A stretch of 64,000 bases of DNA, taken from NCBI RefSeq assembly GCF_000334455.1, contig NZ_BANX01000016.1, positions 103,221 through 167,220 on the forward strand, given 5' to 3'. The notes below the pieces were generated by a model. The model was not told where the DNA came from. It did not search any database and was given only the letters and a program-made list of their open reading frames with translations. Of the stretch, positions 1 to 8,507 are shown one piece after another; within the stretch, counting starts at the first letter, position 1; every line of letters starts with the position of its first letter. Source of the DNA: Gordonia soli NBRC 108243 (lineage in GTDB: Bacteria > Actinomycetota > Actinomycetes > Mycobacteriales > Mycobacteriaceae). The position numbers and the translations under genes were made by a program.

Positions 1-303
1 GACGAGCCGGCCGCTCGCCGGTCGACCATCGATCCCGAAGGCCCGACCTCGGCTGACCGGCCCGCGACAGATGACCGCCGACCGGACGACACCGCCGGCT
101 CGCGTCTCGAGAAGCCGGTGACATCACGTCGCCTCGACCCGTGGCTGGGCGACGATGATCCGACTCCCGCACCCGCTCCGGAACCGTCATCCGCACCGAC
201 CGATTCGTGGCCGGCGATTCCGCCGACATCGGGTCCGCCCCGAAACGCACCGCCGAACGACGGCCCCAGCTCCGGGCGTCATTCACTCCCGGACGGCAGC
301 TGA
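1..303 (+). CDS. C-terminal end of a proline-rich protein (start outside window)
   Basis: An open frame enters from the left edge and stops at 301-303. The 100 visible residues are polar and disordered, rich in Pro, Asp, Ser and Arg, with a PAPAPEPSSAP-like stretch, and show no domain. They look like the cytoplasmic or surface tail of a larger protein whose body is upstream. It converges with the next gene, with only 4 bases between the stop codons. No function can be assigned from this tail. Confidence 0.6.
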   Translation, partial: DEPAARRSTIDPEGPTSADRPATDDRRPDDTAGSRLEKPVTSRRLDPWLGDDDPTPAPAPEPSSAPTDSWPAIPPTSGPPRNAPPNDGPSSGRHSLPDGS

Positions 304-307
304 CACG

Positions 308-1222
308 TCAGGGCACGGACACCCCACACTTCCCGGCCGGGAGGGTCGCGAGGTTCCGGCCCAGCCAGTCTCCGACGCGGTTGAGCATCGCTGTGCCCGT
401 CGAGAACGAACCGTTCTTGGGCACCGCCGCCATGGCGACCGCGACCTGGCCCCGAGTGGTGGTGATGATGCCGAGCTGGCGCACCAGATAGCCGCCACTG
501 TTCCCGGTCGCCGGCCCCCACCCGCCCTTCACTGCGGTGACCGCACCCTGATTGCGACCGACCTTCGCGAGACCCCACTGCTGGTTCGGCGCAACCGAAC
601 TCATCAGTCGGATGACGTGCTCGCTGTCTTTCAGGCACGGCAGGTGGGCGCCGAATCGCGCCTGATCGGCGAGTGACCACTGGGTGTAGCCGGGGTACGA
701 CGGCGGGTTGTCGGCTTCGGAACTCACCCTGGTGCCGTCGTCATGCCCCTCGCGTAGAACCGTGGTCACGGCGTCGACCGAGCTACGACCGCCGCCGAGG
801 GATCCCCACAGGTCTCCCGCGGCGTCGTTGTCCGAGAACATGATCGCCTTGTTCTCCTTCTGTACGACGCGATACCCGTTCTTGCGCTGAGCCGCGAGCG
901 ATACCGGGACCTTGAGCGTCGACCATGCCCGACCGGTGCGAAGCGTGCCGAAAGTCAGTGGGGTGTCGCCGCCGATGGGGGCGATGGACACACCGAACTT
1001 GCCGGGCAGAGATTTCCGCATGGACTTCTGCAGTGCCGCGAAGCTGGTCGCGAGCTTCTTCTCGACCGGAACCGGTGGCGTCAGCAACTGCTGGATCTGA
1101 GGCGGCAGCATCGCGAACCACGGCGGTTGCGGTGCCGCGTGCGCGACCGCACCCCCGCACATGAGTACGCCGGTCAGCGCGATGATGATCGCGGCCCGAC
1201 TCGTCCGCCTCACTCTAGTCAC
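308..1222 (-). CDS. secreted serine-hydrolase-like protein, penicillin-recognising fold
   Basis: 304 aa with a GTG start behind a strong AGGAGG five bases upstream. The N-terminus is basic, then hydrophobic, ending AHA-A, so a Sec signal peptide is likely. The three motifs of the class A beta-lactamase / DD-peptidase fold appear in order: STLK (SxxK) near residue 100, SDN near 131 and KGG (in place of KTG) near 233. It is a paralogue of the adjacent lipoprotein, with shared WSTxKVP, SDNxA and VKGGWGP blocks. Whether it cleaves beta-lactams, acts on peptidoglycan or only binds it cannot be told from sequence. The conserved Glu166 region of true beta-lactamases is not obvious. Confidence 0.8.
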   Translation of the reverse strand: MTRVRRTSRAAIIIALTGVLMCGGAVAHAAPQPPWFAMLPPQIQQLLTPPVPVEKKLATSFAALQKSMRKSLPGKFGVSIAPIGGDTPLTFGTLRTGRAWSTLKVPVSLAAQRKNGYRVVQKENKAIMFSDNDAAGDLWGSLGGGRSSVDAVTTVLREGHDDGTRVSSEADNPPSYPGYTQWSLADQARFGAHLPCLKDSEHVIRLMSSVAPNQQWGLAKVGRNQGAVTAVKGGWGPATGNSGGYLVRQLGIITTTRGQVAVAMAAVPKNGSFSTGTAMLNRVGDWLGRNLATLPAGKCGVSVP

Positions 1223-1420
1223 TTCTACCTCCTGAATAACATCAGTAACTCAGGTTACGAGCTCGCGCGCTGGTCCGCGAGTTGGGTCACGAACAGCAAT
1301 CAAGGTGTGAAGTAGCCGTGACCTGGATGATCCGCGCCCATGAGTGTCTCCCCCGAGTTGCTGCGTCTGGTCGAACAGGCGCACGAGTGCAGTCGGGGCG
1401 CGAACTACGAGCTCGAGAGG

Positions 1421-2311
1421 CTAACTGCAGCGACCGCGGGGCAACTGAACGAGGTTCCGGTTCAACCATCTACCGATCACGTTCAACGCAGCGATCCCGG
1501 AGTCCAACGACGAACCTGCAGTGCTCATGACGATCGAGGCCATCCGACCGTCGCGATACGTGATGAGCCCGATCTGCCGGACCACGTAGCCGGAAGACGC
1601 GCCGGGGCCCCACCCTCCCTTGACCGCCGTGGCTTTCGGAGTCGCCATCGTCTCGACGCCCCACTGTTGGTTGGCCGCCACCTGTCCCATCAGGGAGACG
1701 ACGTGCTCGGTACCCCTCATACACGGCAGTTGTGCGGTGAACGTCCCGGCCGCGGCGAGCGTCCACACCGTCTGCCCGAAGACCGTGTACCCGGGCCGGA
1801 GTCGCTGTGCCGGCACCACCGTCGATGTGTCCCCACCGTCCCGCAGCACCGCGGTGACTGCCGCAGATGCCTGGCCTGCGCTGCCCAGCGAGGACCACAA
1901 CTGCTCGGCTGAGGCATTGTCGGAGTTGATGATCGCAGTCGTCTGCGCCGAGGACTGGCCATTGGCACGTTGAGCGGCGATCGCGAGCGGGACCTTGATC
2001 GTCGACCAGGCGACGCGAGGGGTCTGATCGCCCAACTCCACCGCTTCTCCACCACCCACCGGGACCACCACGACGCCGACCGGCTGACCCGCAGATGCCT
2101 GCGCCCGCGTGAATCCCGTAGTCAACGCGGTTGTTCGCGGCGTGGCGGACTCCGACGTAGACGGTGCGCTGCTCGACGGAGGAGCTGTCACGGTCACCGT
2201 CACCGGGGGCACCGACGACGGCTCGGTGGTCGATGAGGTCCCACATCCCACGAGAGCGACGGCAAGGGATAGGACGATCAGGAGTGGGGCGAGGACAGCT
2301 CGGATGGACAT
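1421..2311 (-). CDS. serine-hydrolase-like lipoprotein, paralogue of the downstream gene
   Basis: 296 aa. Lipobox LVGC with the lipidated Cys at residue 23, followed by a Ser/Thr/Pro-rich tether, so it is probably anchored on the outer face of the membrane. The globular part has STIK, SDN and KGG motifs of the penicillin-recognising fold, the same set as the next gene downstream. It lies 30 bases after the Ser/Thr kinase on the same strand, so kinase, lipoprotein and secreted paralogue may form one envelope-related transcription unit. A CAGGAG lies about 10 bases before the ATG. Confidence 0.82.
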   Translation of the reverse strand: MSIRAVLAPLLIVLSLAVALVGCGTSSTTEPSSVPPVTVTVTAPPSSSAPSTSESATPRTTALTTGFTRAQASAGQPVGVVVVPVGGGEAVELGDQTPRVAWSTIKVPLAIAAQRANGQSSAQTTAIINSDNASAEQLWSSLGSAGQASAAVTAVLRDGGDTSTVVPAQRLRPGYTVFGQTVWTLAAAGTFTAQLPCMRGTEHVVSLMGQVAANQQWGVETMATPKATAVKGGWGPGASSGYVVRQIGLITYRDGRMASIVMSTAGSSLDSGIAALNVIGRWLNRNLVQLPRGRCS

Positions 2312-2341
2312 ACGATCTCGGCTCCTGACGACCAGGTGTGG

Positions 2342-3976
2342 TCAATAGATGTGGACCACTGCATCGGTTCCCCCGCGGCACACCACGATGACCCCCTCCG
2401 GCACACACACCATCGGATACGACGCCCCGGTGACCGGGCTGTATGCGGTGACCGCCCGTGGTGCGCCCTTTGGACCTGTGCGGAGGTACTCGTCGCGAAC
2501 GCTGAACGCGAATGCGCAGCTGGTGACGCCGGTCCCGACCCCGACCGTTCCGTCGCACGGGGACGACCCGGGCGGCGGCGCCGCGGGACCTGTCGCGACG
2601 GGCGGGATCGTCGGGGTCGCGTCCGACGGCGTGATCGTCTGGGTGACGGTGGGCGTGGTCGGGGTCGACGCCGACTGTGTTGTCGACGACCGGCCGGTCA
2701 GCCAGATCGCGCCGAGGACGAGTACTCCGATCACGGCGACGGCAGCGATCGCGAGCAGCACGTAGGCGACCGAGCGATCCCGACGTGGCGGCGCCTCCCG
2801 GCCGACTACCGGAGGTCCATAGATGCCGTAGGCGTGCGGCTCTGAGTACTGCTGCGGGGCCGAGAAGTGCTGGGGCCCGGAGAATTGCTGTGGTCCCGAG
2901 TACTGAGTGGTTCCCGGCTGGGTGATTCCTGAAGGGGGCTGAGGACCCGAGAAGTTGGTCGCTGCGGGATACTGCGCCGGCTCAGGGCCGGCCCCGCCCG
3001 AATCCAGGCGGCGAACCTGAGTCGGCTCGTACTGCTCGCCAGACGGTGCGATGACCGTCGGGGAGGCCACGATGGACGTCGGCGACTCGGCATCTGACGT
3101 CGTGGCACCGACCACGGGTCCCGGGACCAGGCCGGCCAACGGGTCCGGTTCGCCGGCGAGTGCACGCTTCGCTGCGTCGACCAGACGTCCGGCCGTCGCA
3201 AACCGTCTCTCGGGATCAGCGGCGAGGCCGGCCCCGATCACAGGGTCGAGGCCTGCCGGCACATCGGAGTTCACCTCGCTCACCGATGGCGGCTGATCCA
3301 GGACCGCAGCCTTGATGGCCGCACTGACCGAATGCGCCGGATGAGGGACCCGGCCCGTCAGACACTCGAACAACACACAGGTCAGAGCATAGATGTCACC
3401 AGAGGGGCCGATCGCGGTCGCGTCGAACAACTCGGGAGCCATGTACGCGATGGACCCGATCGCGGTCCCCGTCTGGGTGAGGTGCGTGTCGTCGGCGCCG
3501 TGAGCGATGCCGAAGTCGACCAGATAGGCGAAATCGCCTGTCCCGATGAGGATGTTCTCCGGTTTGATGTCCCGATGCACCAATCCGTCGGCGTGCGCGG
3601 CATCGAGCGCCGAGGATACCTGCGCGATGATCCCGACCGCTCGCTCCGGCGTCAGCGGCGCCTCGCGCCGGAGGACGGAACGCAGGTCCTCTCCGTCGAC
3701 CAGCCGCATGTCGATGAACAACACGCCGTCGATCTCGCCCCAGTCGTGAATCGGGATGACGTGCGGCTCGCCCAGGCGAGCAGCTGCACGGGACTCGCGA
3801 CGGAACCTCTCCTGAAACGTCGCATCGCCGGCCAGTCCCGGGTTAAGGAGCTTGACCGCCACGACTCGTTCCTTCTCGGTGTCGAACGCGCGGTAGACCT
3901 CTCCCATGCCACCACGCCCGAGCAACTCGTCGAGCCGATAGGGCCCGAACTGGGTGTCGACGCGCTCACCGGACAT
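2342..3976 (-). CDS. membrane-anchored eukaryotic-type Ser/Thr protein kinase (PknB family)
   Basis: 544 aa from the ATG that precedes GPYRLDELLGRGGMGEVY; a longer frame exists but its extra 34 residues precede the kinase domain without similarity to it. The glycine loop is at about 20-27, catalytic Lys at 42, then the VHRDIKPEN catalytic loop, DFG and APE motifs, so it should be active. A Pro/Gln-rich linker with (Y/F)SGPQQ-like repeats leads to one transmembrane helix and a small extracellular domain with paired cysteines, not PASTA repeats. The extracellular part resembles the variable sensor domains of other mycobacterial Pkn proteins. Two cell-wall-type serine-hydrolase homologues follow, which suggests an envelope role (inference). 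Confidence 0.93.
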   Translation of the reverse strand: MSGERVDTQFGPYRLDELLGRGGMGEVYRAFDTEKERVVAVKLLNPGLAGDATFQERFRRESRAAARLGEPHVIPIHDWGEIDGVLFIDMRLVDGEDLRSVLRREAPLTPERAVGIIAQVSSALDAAHADGLVHRDIKPENILIGTGDFAYLVDFGIAHGADDTHLTQTGTAIGSIAYMAPELFDATAIGPSGDIYALTCVLFECLTGRVPHPAHSVSAAIKAAVLDQPPSVSEVNSDVPAGLDPVIGAGLAADPERRFATAGRLVDAAKRALAGEPDPLAGLVPGPVVGATTSDAESPTSIVASPTVIAPSGEQYEPTQVRRLDSGGAGPEPAQYPAATNFSGPQPPSGITQPGTTQYSGPQQFSGPQHFSAPQQYSEPHAYGIYGPPVVGREAPPRRDRSVAYVLLAIAAVAVIGVLVLGAIWLTGRSSTTQSASTPTTPTVTQTITPSDATPTIPPVATGPAAPPPGSSPCDGTVGVGTGVTSCAFAFSVRDEYLRTGPKGAPRAVTAYSPVTGASYPMVCVPEGVIVVCRGGTDAVVHIY

Positions 3977-4161
3977 GGCAGAAGCATATGCGGGAAGTCG
4001 GACAGCCGTACGGTATCCGGATCTCATCACGCGCTCGATCTGCACAAATGACGCGTCAGAGAGGCGCGCTTGCCGCATTGCACAGCGATCGGCCCTGAGG
4101 TGTCACCGGTGCGGAGAGCAGACCACCAGCTGCCGGCGCGACCCGCACGACCGACGCACTC

Positions 4162-4245
4162 AAGCGAACGTTCGACGCTTTCGAGCGCACGATGAACGAG
4201 TCGGAGCGCACGATCGACGGATCCGAGCGCACGATCGACGTCTCA
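4162..4245. repeat. four tandem 21-bp units between kinase and TetR gene
   Basis: Four consecutive 21-base units (4162, 4183, 4204, 4225) share the core GAGCGCACGATCGACG; the first is the most diverged. The last unit runs into the stop codon of the TetR gene. Read on the plus strand they give a seven-residue pattern (SERTIDG-like), but the frame has no plausible start and continues antisense through the TetR gene, so I treat it as a non-coding tandem repeat. Confidence 0.8.
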
Positions 4246-4938
4246 GCTGTTCAGCGGGCGCCACTTTCCCATGCCCAGGAACACCATCACCAGCTGGCGT
4301 TCGGTCCGCTCGACGATCTCACGACGGGACCCACGGCCCCGGTGGTCACCGTCGAGGATGTCGGCGACCGCGGTGAGCATGATCGTCACGATCAGCTCGG
4401 CGGCGAGTTCGAGATCCTCGGGCCCCCAGGCCGCGAGGTCGGGCATGCGCGAGAGGTCGATCGCGAGCTCTTTGGAGAACAGTCGTAGCTCGGTGTCGAT
4501 CGCGCGCCGGATCTCGCTGACGCCGCCGTGCTGTTCACGCACCAGGAATCGGAACGCGGGCTCGTTGTCGTCGACGTGGGCGAGCAGGATCTCCAGCGAG
4601 TTCTGCGCGGTCGGCAGCGCCTGACGCGCGGCCAGATCACGCCGACCCTCGCGCAGCGCGCCGCGCAGCACTCGCATCGAGTCCTCCACGAGGGTGACCC
4701 CGAGGTCCTCCATCGAGGCGAAGTGTCGATAGAAGGCGGTCGGGACGATGCCCGCACCGCGTGCCACCTCGCGCAGGCTGATGCTGGCGAAACTGCGCTC
4801 CTCGACCAGGTCCATGGTGGCGTCGATCAGCGATTGCCGCGTCCGCCCCTTGCGCTCGGCCCGGCTCTCCGAATCGGTCACATCGCCGCGTGCCGGCCGG
4901 GGCCGACGCGCGGAACCTGCGGTCCGGGTCCGGGTCAC
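4243..4938 (-). CDS. TetR-family regulator, FabR/DesT type (unsaturated fatty acid control)
   Basis: 231 aa. The N-terminal helix-turn-helix (SLREVARGAGIVPTAFYRHF) and the following ligand domain (EPAFRFLVREQ, LFSKELA) match the FabR/DesT branch of TetR regulators closely. That branch senses acyl-thioester saturation and controls desaturase genes. It is divergent from exactly such a reductase-desaturase pair. I chose the GTG at 4938: on the minus strand a TAGAAT box ends 7 bases before it and there is no ribosome site, which fits a leaderless mRNA. Longer starts upstream have neither signal. Likely role: repressor of the desaturase operon and probably of itself. Confidence 0.9.
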   Translation of the reverse strand: MTRTRTAGSARRPRPARGDVTDSESRAERKGRTRQSLIDATMDLVEERSFASISLREVARGAGIVPTAFYRHFASMEDLGVTLVEDSMRVLRGALREGRRDLAARQALPTAQNSLEILLAHVDDNEPAFRFLVREQHGGVSEIRRAIDTELRLFSKELAIDLSRMPDLAAWGPEDLELAAELIVTIMLTAVADILDGDHRGRGSRREIVERTERQLVMVFLGMGKWRPLNS

Positions 4939-5050
4939 GACGACGATTCTATGTCCCACCCGCATCAGCGCGTCGACGTCCCCGTCCGCCTGTCTGGAGT
5001 CCACGCCACATACCGGGGTCACTCGTGAGTGCCATCACACGCGGTTCGCC

Positions 5051-5081
5051 TTGACGGACCGGTCCGATCCCATGCCACACT
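5051..5081 (+). promoter_or_regulatory. putative desaturase-operon promoter
   Basis: TTGACG (5051-5056) resembles a -35 box, and CACACT (5076-5081) is a possible weak -10 at 19-base spacing. A perfect 10-base palindrome GGACCGGTCC (5056-5065) overlaps the spacer. The placement just before the operator-like repeat at 5087 is consistent with repression. Confidence 0.4.
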
Positions 5082-5086
5082 CGTTG

Positions 5087-5102
5087 GTGTACAGATGTGC
5101 AC
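5087..5102. promoter_or_regulatory. candidate operator of the FabR/DesT-like regulator
   Basis: Near-perfect inverted repeat GTGTACA-GA-TGTGCAC (one mismatched pair) 30 bases before the reductase start, directly after the promoter-like elements. Its size and position fit a TetR dimer site. That it is bound by the neighbouring TetR protein is inference. Confidence 0.55.
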
Positions 5103-5131
5103 TGAAAGCACGAAGTGAAGGACTCAGCCCA

Positions 5132-6217
5132 ATGAGCATCCGACTCCCAGATTTCGTCGGCTCCGTCATCGAAGCCGCACTCTCGCCCCACCCCGTCGAC
5201 CGCTATCTCGAGCTCGTCGACCCCATGCTGACGTGGCGTGACCTCCGCGCGAAGGTGATCGAGGTCGAGCACCCCACGGACCGGACGGTTCGCCTCGTCC
5301 TCCGTCCCACCCGTCAGTGGTCCGGCCATCGTGCCGGCCAGTATGTGCAGCTCAGCGTCGTCATCGACGGCGTGCGTCACATGCGCTGCTTCTCGCCGGC
5401 CAACGCCGAGGGTGGCCCGGATTCCGACATCGAACTGATCGTGACTGCCCATGACGACGGATTCGTGTCACGACATCTGCGCGAGCGCACCCGGGTCGGC
5501 GACGTCCTGGGCCTCTCGACCCCGGACGGCACCTTCACCCTCCCGGCGCGCGATCCGGAGGCAGCGGTCTTCGTCAGCGGAGGCAGCGGCATTACACCTG
5601 TACTCTCGATGGTGCGCACGCTGCTGGCCCGCGGGTACCGCCGTCCGATCACCTTCCTGCACTACGCGCGCGACGCCGACGACGTCCCGCAGCGAGAACT
5701 ACTGGAGGAACTCGCAGCCATTCATCCGACCGTGGATCTCCGGCTCCGGTACACCCGTGCCGACGGTCCGGGCGGCGGCCACTTCGAGGCGGGCCACCTG
5801 GCCGACATCGAACACCTCGCCGTCGCAGACCTCTTCCTCTGCGGTCCGCCCGGCCTGATGTCGGCGGTCACCGAGCACCACGAGTCGACCGGCCACACCC
5901 GGTCGCTGCACTCCGAGGCATTCACCCTGGCGAGCCGCGTCGCACCTGACCCCGACGAGGCGGTGAGCGGCGAACTCCGCTTCCTGTCCTCCGATCGCGT
6001 GGCGACCAACGACGGCCGGACGATCCTGGACCAGGCCGAGTCCGCGGGGCTCTCGCCAGAGCACGGTTGCCGCATGGGGATCTGCTTCTCCTGCACCGCC
6101 GTCAAGAAGGCCGGATGCACGCGCAACGTGCTGACCGGCGACATCGACACCGAATCCGACACCCAGATCCAGCTGTGCATCAACGCACCGGTTGGCGACG
6201 TGGAAATCGAGGTATGA
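5132..6217 (+). CDS. FAD/2Fe-2S oxidoreductase, electron donor to the desaturase (Rv3230c-like)
   Basis: 361 aa, start ATG preceded by GTGAAGGA. Order: FAD-binding barrel (RxYS-like block HRAGQYVQLSV...RCFSPA), NAD(P)H-binding domain (VSGGSGITPVLSM, LFLCGPPGLM), C-terminal plant-type ferredoxin domain with CRMGICFSC plus a distal LCI cysteine for the 2Fe-2S cluster. It should pass electrons from NAD(P)H to the di-iron desaturase encoded next, as Rv3230c does for DesA3. Its stop overlaps the desaturase start region, so the two are co-translated. A much longer upstream frame exists but runs antisense through the TetR gene. Confidence 0.94.
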   Translation: MSIRLPDFVGSVIEAALSPHPVDRYLELVDPMLTWRDLRAKVIEVEHPTDRTVRLVLRPTRQWSGHRAGQYVQLSVVIDGVRHMRCFSPANAEGGPDSDIELIVTAHDDGFVSRHLRERTRVGDVLGLSTPDGTFTLPARDPEAAVFVSGGSGITPVLSMVRTLLARGYRRPITFLHYARDADDVPQRELLEELAAIHPTVDLRLRYTRADGPGGGHFEAGHLADIEHLAVADLFLCGPPGLMSAVTEHHESTGHTRSLHSEAFTLASRVAPDPDEAVSGELRFLSSDRVATNDGRTILDQAESAGLSPEHGCRMGICFSCTAVKKAGCTRNVLTGDIDTESDTQIQLCINAPVGDVEIEV

Positions 6218-7428
6218 GAACCATGACCGACATCCTGGACACCCCCACCCCCGCTCCCGAGGCCGCCGAGACCGCGGTCGAACCGGCGAACCCTCTCAAG
6301 GTCGTCCGCGATCCGAAGAACATCGTCCTGAGCTACGCGGAGGTCGAGGCACTCGGACGCGACCTGGACGCCCTGAAGGCGCGTCTCGTCGCCGACCTCG
6401 GCGAGAAGGACCGCGAATACATCTACTCGGTCATCCGCGCCCAGCGTGGATTCGAGGTCGCCGGTCGCGCCCTGATGTACCTCGGCTTCTTCCCGCCGGC
6501 CTGGATCGCCGCCGTCGGTGCACTCTCCGTGTCGAAGATCCTCGACAACATGGAGATCGGTCACAACGTCATGCACGGCCAGTACGACTGGATGCGCGAG
6601 GACACCTACAACTCGCGCGAATTCGAATGGGACACCGTCTGCCCGGCCGACCAGTGGCGCCACAGCCACAACTACATGCACCACACCTTCACCAACATCG
6701 TCGGTGAAGACCGCGACATCGGCTACGGCATCCTGCGGATGGATCGCGATCAGAAGTGGAATCCGTACTACCTCGGCAACCTCGGGTACGCGACCGCACT
6801 GATGCTGCTGTTCGAGTGGGGCGTGATGCTGCACGACCTCGAGGTCGAGAACATCGTGGCCGGCAAGCGCAAGTGGCACGACGTCAAGGGCCTCGTGAAG
6901 GGCATGTGGCGCAAGGCCGGTCGCCAGGTCCTCAAGGACTACGTGGTCTTCCCGGCACTGACCGGACCGCTGTTCGTTCCGACTCTGGTCGGCAACGCCA
7001 CCGCCAACCTGGTCCGCAACGTGTGGACGTACTCCATCATCTTCTGCGGTCACTTCCCCAGCGGCGCACAGACGTTCACGTCGGAGGAATGCGAGAACGA
7101 GACCCGCGGTCAGTGGTACCTGCGGCAGATGCTCGGCTCCGCGAACATCGACGGGTCGCCCCTGTTCCACATCATGAGCGGCAACCTCTCGCACCAGATC
7201 GAACACCACCTGTTCCCCGACATCCCGGCGAGCCGGTACCCGGAGATCTCCGGCGAGGTGCGCGAGATCTGCGAGAAGTACGGTCTGCCCTACAACACCG
7301 GTTCGCTGAGCCACCAGCTGATGTCGACGTGGAAGAAGATCGCCAAGCTGTCGCTGCCGAACTTCATGACCCGCGACGACAACGACATCGTGGTGACGGT
7401 CGAGCGCTCGGCGTCGTCGGCGGCCTGA
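6214..7428 (+). CDS. desA3: acyl-CoA delta-9 desaturase (DesA3-like)
   Basis: 404 aa membrane-bound di-iron desaturase. Three histidine boxes are present: HNVMHGQ, HSHNYMHH and HQIEHH, with hydrophobic segments between the first two and the last. Overall similarity is to Rv3229c, the stearoyl-CoA desaturase making oleate for membrane lipids and storage fat. The first ATG (6214) overlaps the previous stop as ATGA; the second ATG (6223) is better spaced from GAGG at 6209, so either may be used. Expected substrate: saturated C16-C18 acyl-CoA. Expression is probably governed by the divergent TetR. Confidence 0.95.
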   Translation: MRTMTDILDTPTPAPEAAETAVEPANPLKVVRDPKNIVLSYAEVEALGRDLDALKARLVADLGEKDREYIYSVIRAQRGFEVAGRALMYLGFFPPAWIAAVGALSVSKILDNMEIGHNVMHGQYDWMREDTYNSREFEWDTVCPADQWRHSHNYMHHTFTNIVGEDRDIGYGILRMDRDQKWNPYYLGNLGYATALMLLFEWGVMLHDLEVENIVAGKRKWHDVKGLVKGMWRKAGRQVLKDYVVFPALTGPLFVPTLVGNATANLVRNVWTYSIIFCGHFPSGAQTFTSEECENETRGQWYLRQMLGSANIDGSPLFHIMSGNLSHQIEHHLFPDIPASRYPEISGEVREICEKYGLPYNTGSLSHQLMSTWKKIAKLSLPNFMTRDDNDIVVTVERSASSAA

Positions 7429-7434
7429 GCAGAC

Positions 7435-7448
7435 CCGCCCGCGGGCGG
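7435..7448. terminator. possible terminator stem after the desaturase
   Basis: Perfect GC-only palindrome CCGCCCGCGGGCGG seven bases after the desaturase stop. No T-tract follows, which is usual in actinobacteria, so this is only a candidate. Confidence 0.3.
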
Positions 7449-7504
7449 TATGGTCGGTCCGAACCCACCGACGGCGCGCGATCCCGCGACGACGAGGAGA
7501 GACC

Positions 7505-7834
7505 ATGGTCGACCGTTTGGAACGCAACAAGGACATCGCCCAGGAGATCCTGGAGTCGACGGCCACCCGGGTCGGGCGAATCGCCACGATCATCACCACC
7601 GCCGTCGTGGACGTCGCGCGCGAGGTCGGAGACCTGATCAGCGATGGATTCGAGATGCGCGAAGCGGCCCAACGTGCTCGCCTGGACGCCGAGCGTACGG
7701 GCGAACTGGGTGCCGACGACGAGGTACCCGTCGACGATCACATCGACGGCGAGATCCTCGACGGGATCGGTGAGCGACCGGCACTCCCGGGCGCCCGCGA
7801 GCAGCGCGATCTCGAGACCGAGGGTGATCGGTGA
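7505..7834 (+). CDS. conserved hypothetical, 109 aa
   Basis: Start ATG five bases after GAGGAGA. The first 50 residues predict an amphipathic helix (QEILESTATRVGRIATIITTAVVDVAREVGDLI), then a charged acidic tail. No cysteines, no signal peptide, no family recognised. The next gene starts on its stop codon (GTGA overlap), so the two are translationally coupled and probably act together at the membrane. Confidence 0.72.
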   Translation: MVDRLERNKDIAQEILESTATRVGRIATIITTAVVDVAREVGDLISDGFEMREAAQRARLDAERTGELGADDEVPVDDHIDGEILDGIGERPALPGAREQRDLETEGDR

Positions 7835-8433
7835 CCTTCCCGCCGCCAGGGCAGGGGCCGAATACCTTTGCGACACCACCTCCACCGCCGACTCCGGCAC
7901 GTCCGGCGTCGGCGGTGGTCTCGGGTCTGCTGGCGGTGATCTTCGCGATCCTCGTCGCCGCTTACACGGCCGTGACCTGGTCGCAGATAGTCGGTGGCGG
8001 TAATTGGCCGATCGGCGAGATCCTGACCGGGATCAGCCACTCCGGCAGTGCGGCTCTGTCGACCCTGCTGCTCTGCTGGGTCCTGTCGCCGCCGATCAGC
8101 GCGTTGCTGCTCATCGGCTCGATCGCGTCGTTCTTCAGTCGCGTCGCCCGCGTGTGCTCGGTGCTGCTGATCCTCCCGACCATCCTGATGTTGCTCGGCT
8201 TCACCGGGCCGTATCTGGCCCTGGGTCCTTATTGGTTCGACGGGGACTCCGATGCCGGCCTCTTCACCGCGGCGTGGGGCTTCCCGCTGTTCCTGGTGAT
8301 CTGCGCGGTGGTCACCGCAGCCGCTCTCGCGGTGGCGAGCCGATCGCCCGCGCCACCCCGGACGGTGTCGTCGGCCGTCGTCACCGGCCACTACACCCCG
8401 ATCTCGCCCTCGGCGCCCTTACATCTCCAGTGA
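7831..8433 (+). CDS. four-helix membrane protein, hypothetical
   Basis: 200 aa from a GTG overlapping the preceding stop. Pro-rich cytoplasmic start (PPPPPTPARP), then four hydrophobic segments (about 30-52, 75-98, 110-130, 150-172) and a short Pro-rich tail. No catalytic motif is visible. Proline-rich N-termini of this type are common in actinobacterial membrane proteins of unknown role. Confidence 0.75.
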   Translation: MTFPPPGQGPNTFATPPPPPTPARPASAVVSGLLAVIFAILVAAYTAVTWSQIVGGGNWPIGEILTGISHSGSAALSTLLLCWVLSPPISALLLIGSIASFFSRVARVCSVLLILPTILMLLGFTGPYLALGPYWFDGDSDAGLFTAAWGFPLFLVICAVVTAAALAVASRSPAPPRTVSSAVVTGHYTPISPSAPLHLQ

Positions 8434-8507
8434 TCGCATCCGTTGCCAGGACTGCCGCGACTCCGTAACTTGGTTCCGTTCGCCACGGCTCTACCCAGGA
8501 GGTCGCG

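Noticed and set aside
4192..4488. Plus-strand frame with SERTID repeats
   Set aside because: Comes from the 21-bp DNA repeat and then runs antisense through the TetR gene; no start signal.
5722..7599. 625-codon minus-strand open frame
   Set aside because: Antisense to the reductase-desaturase genes, which have clear motifs and ribosome sites.
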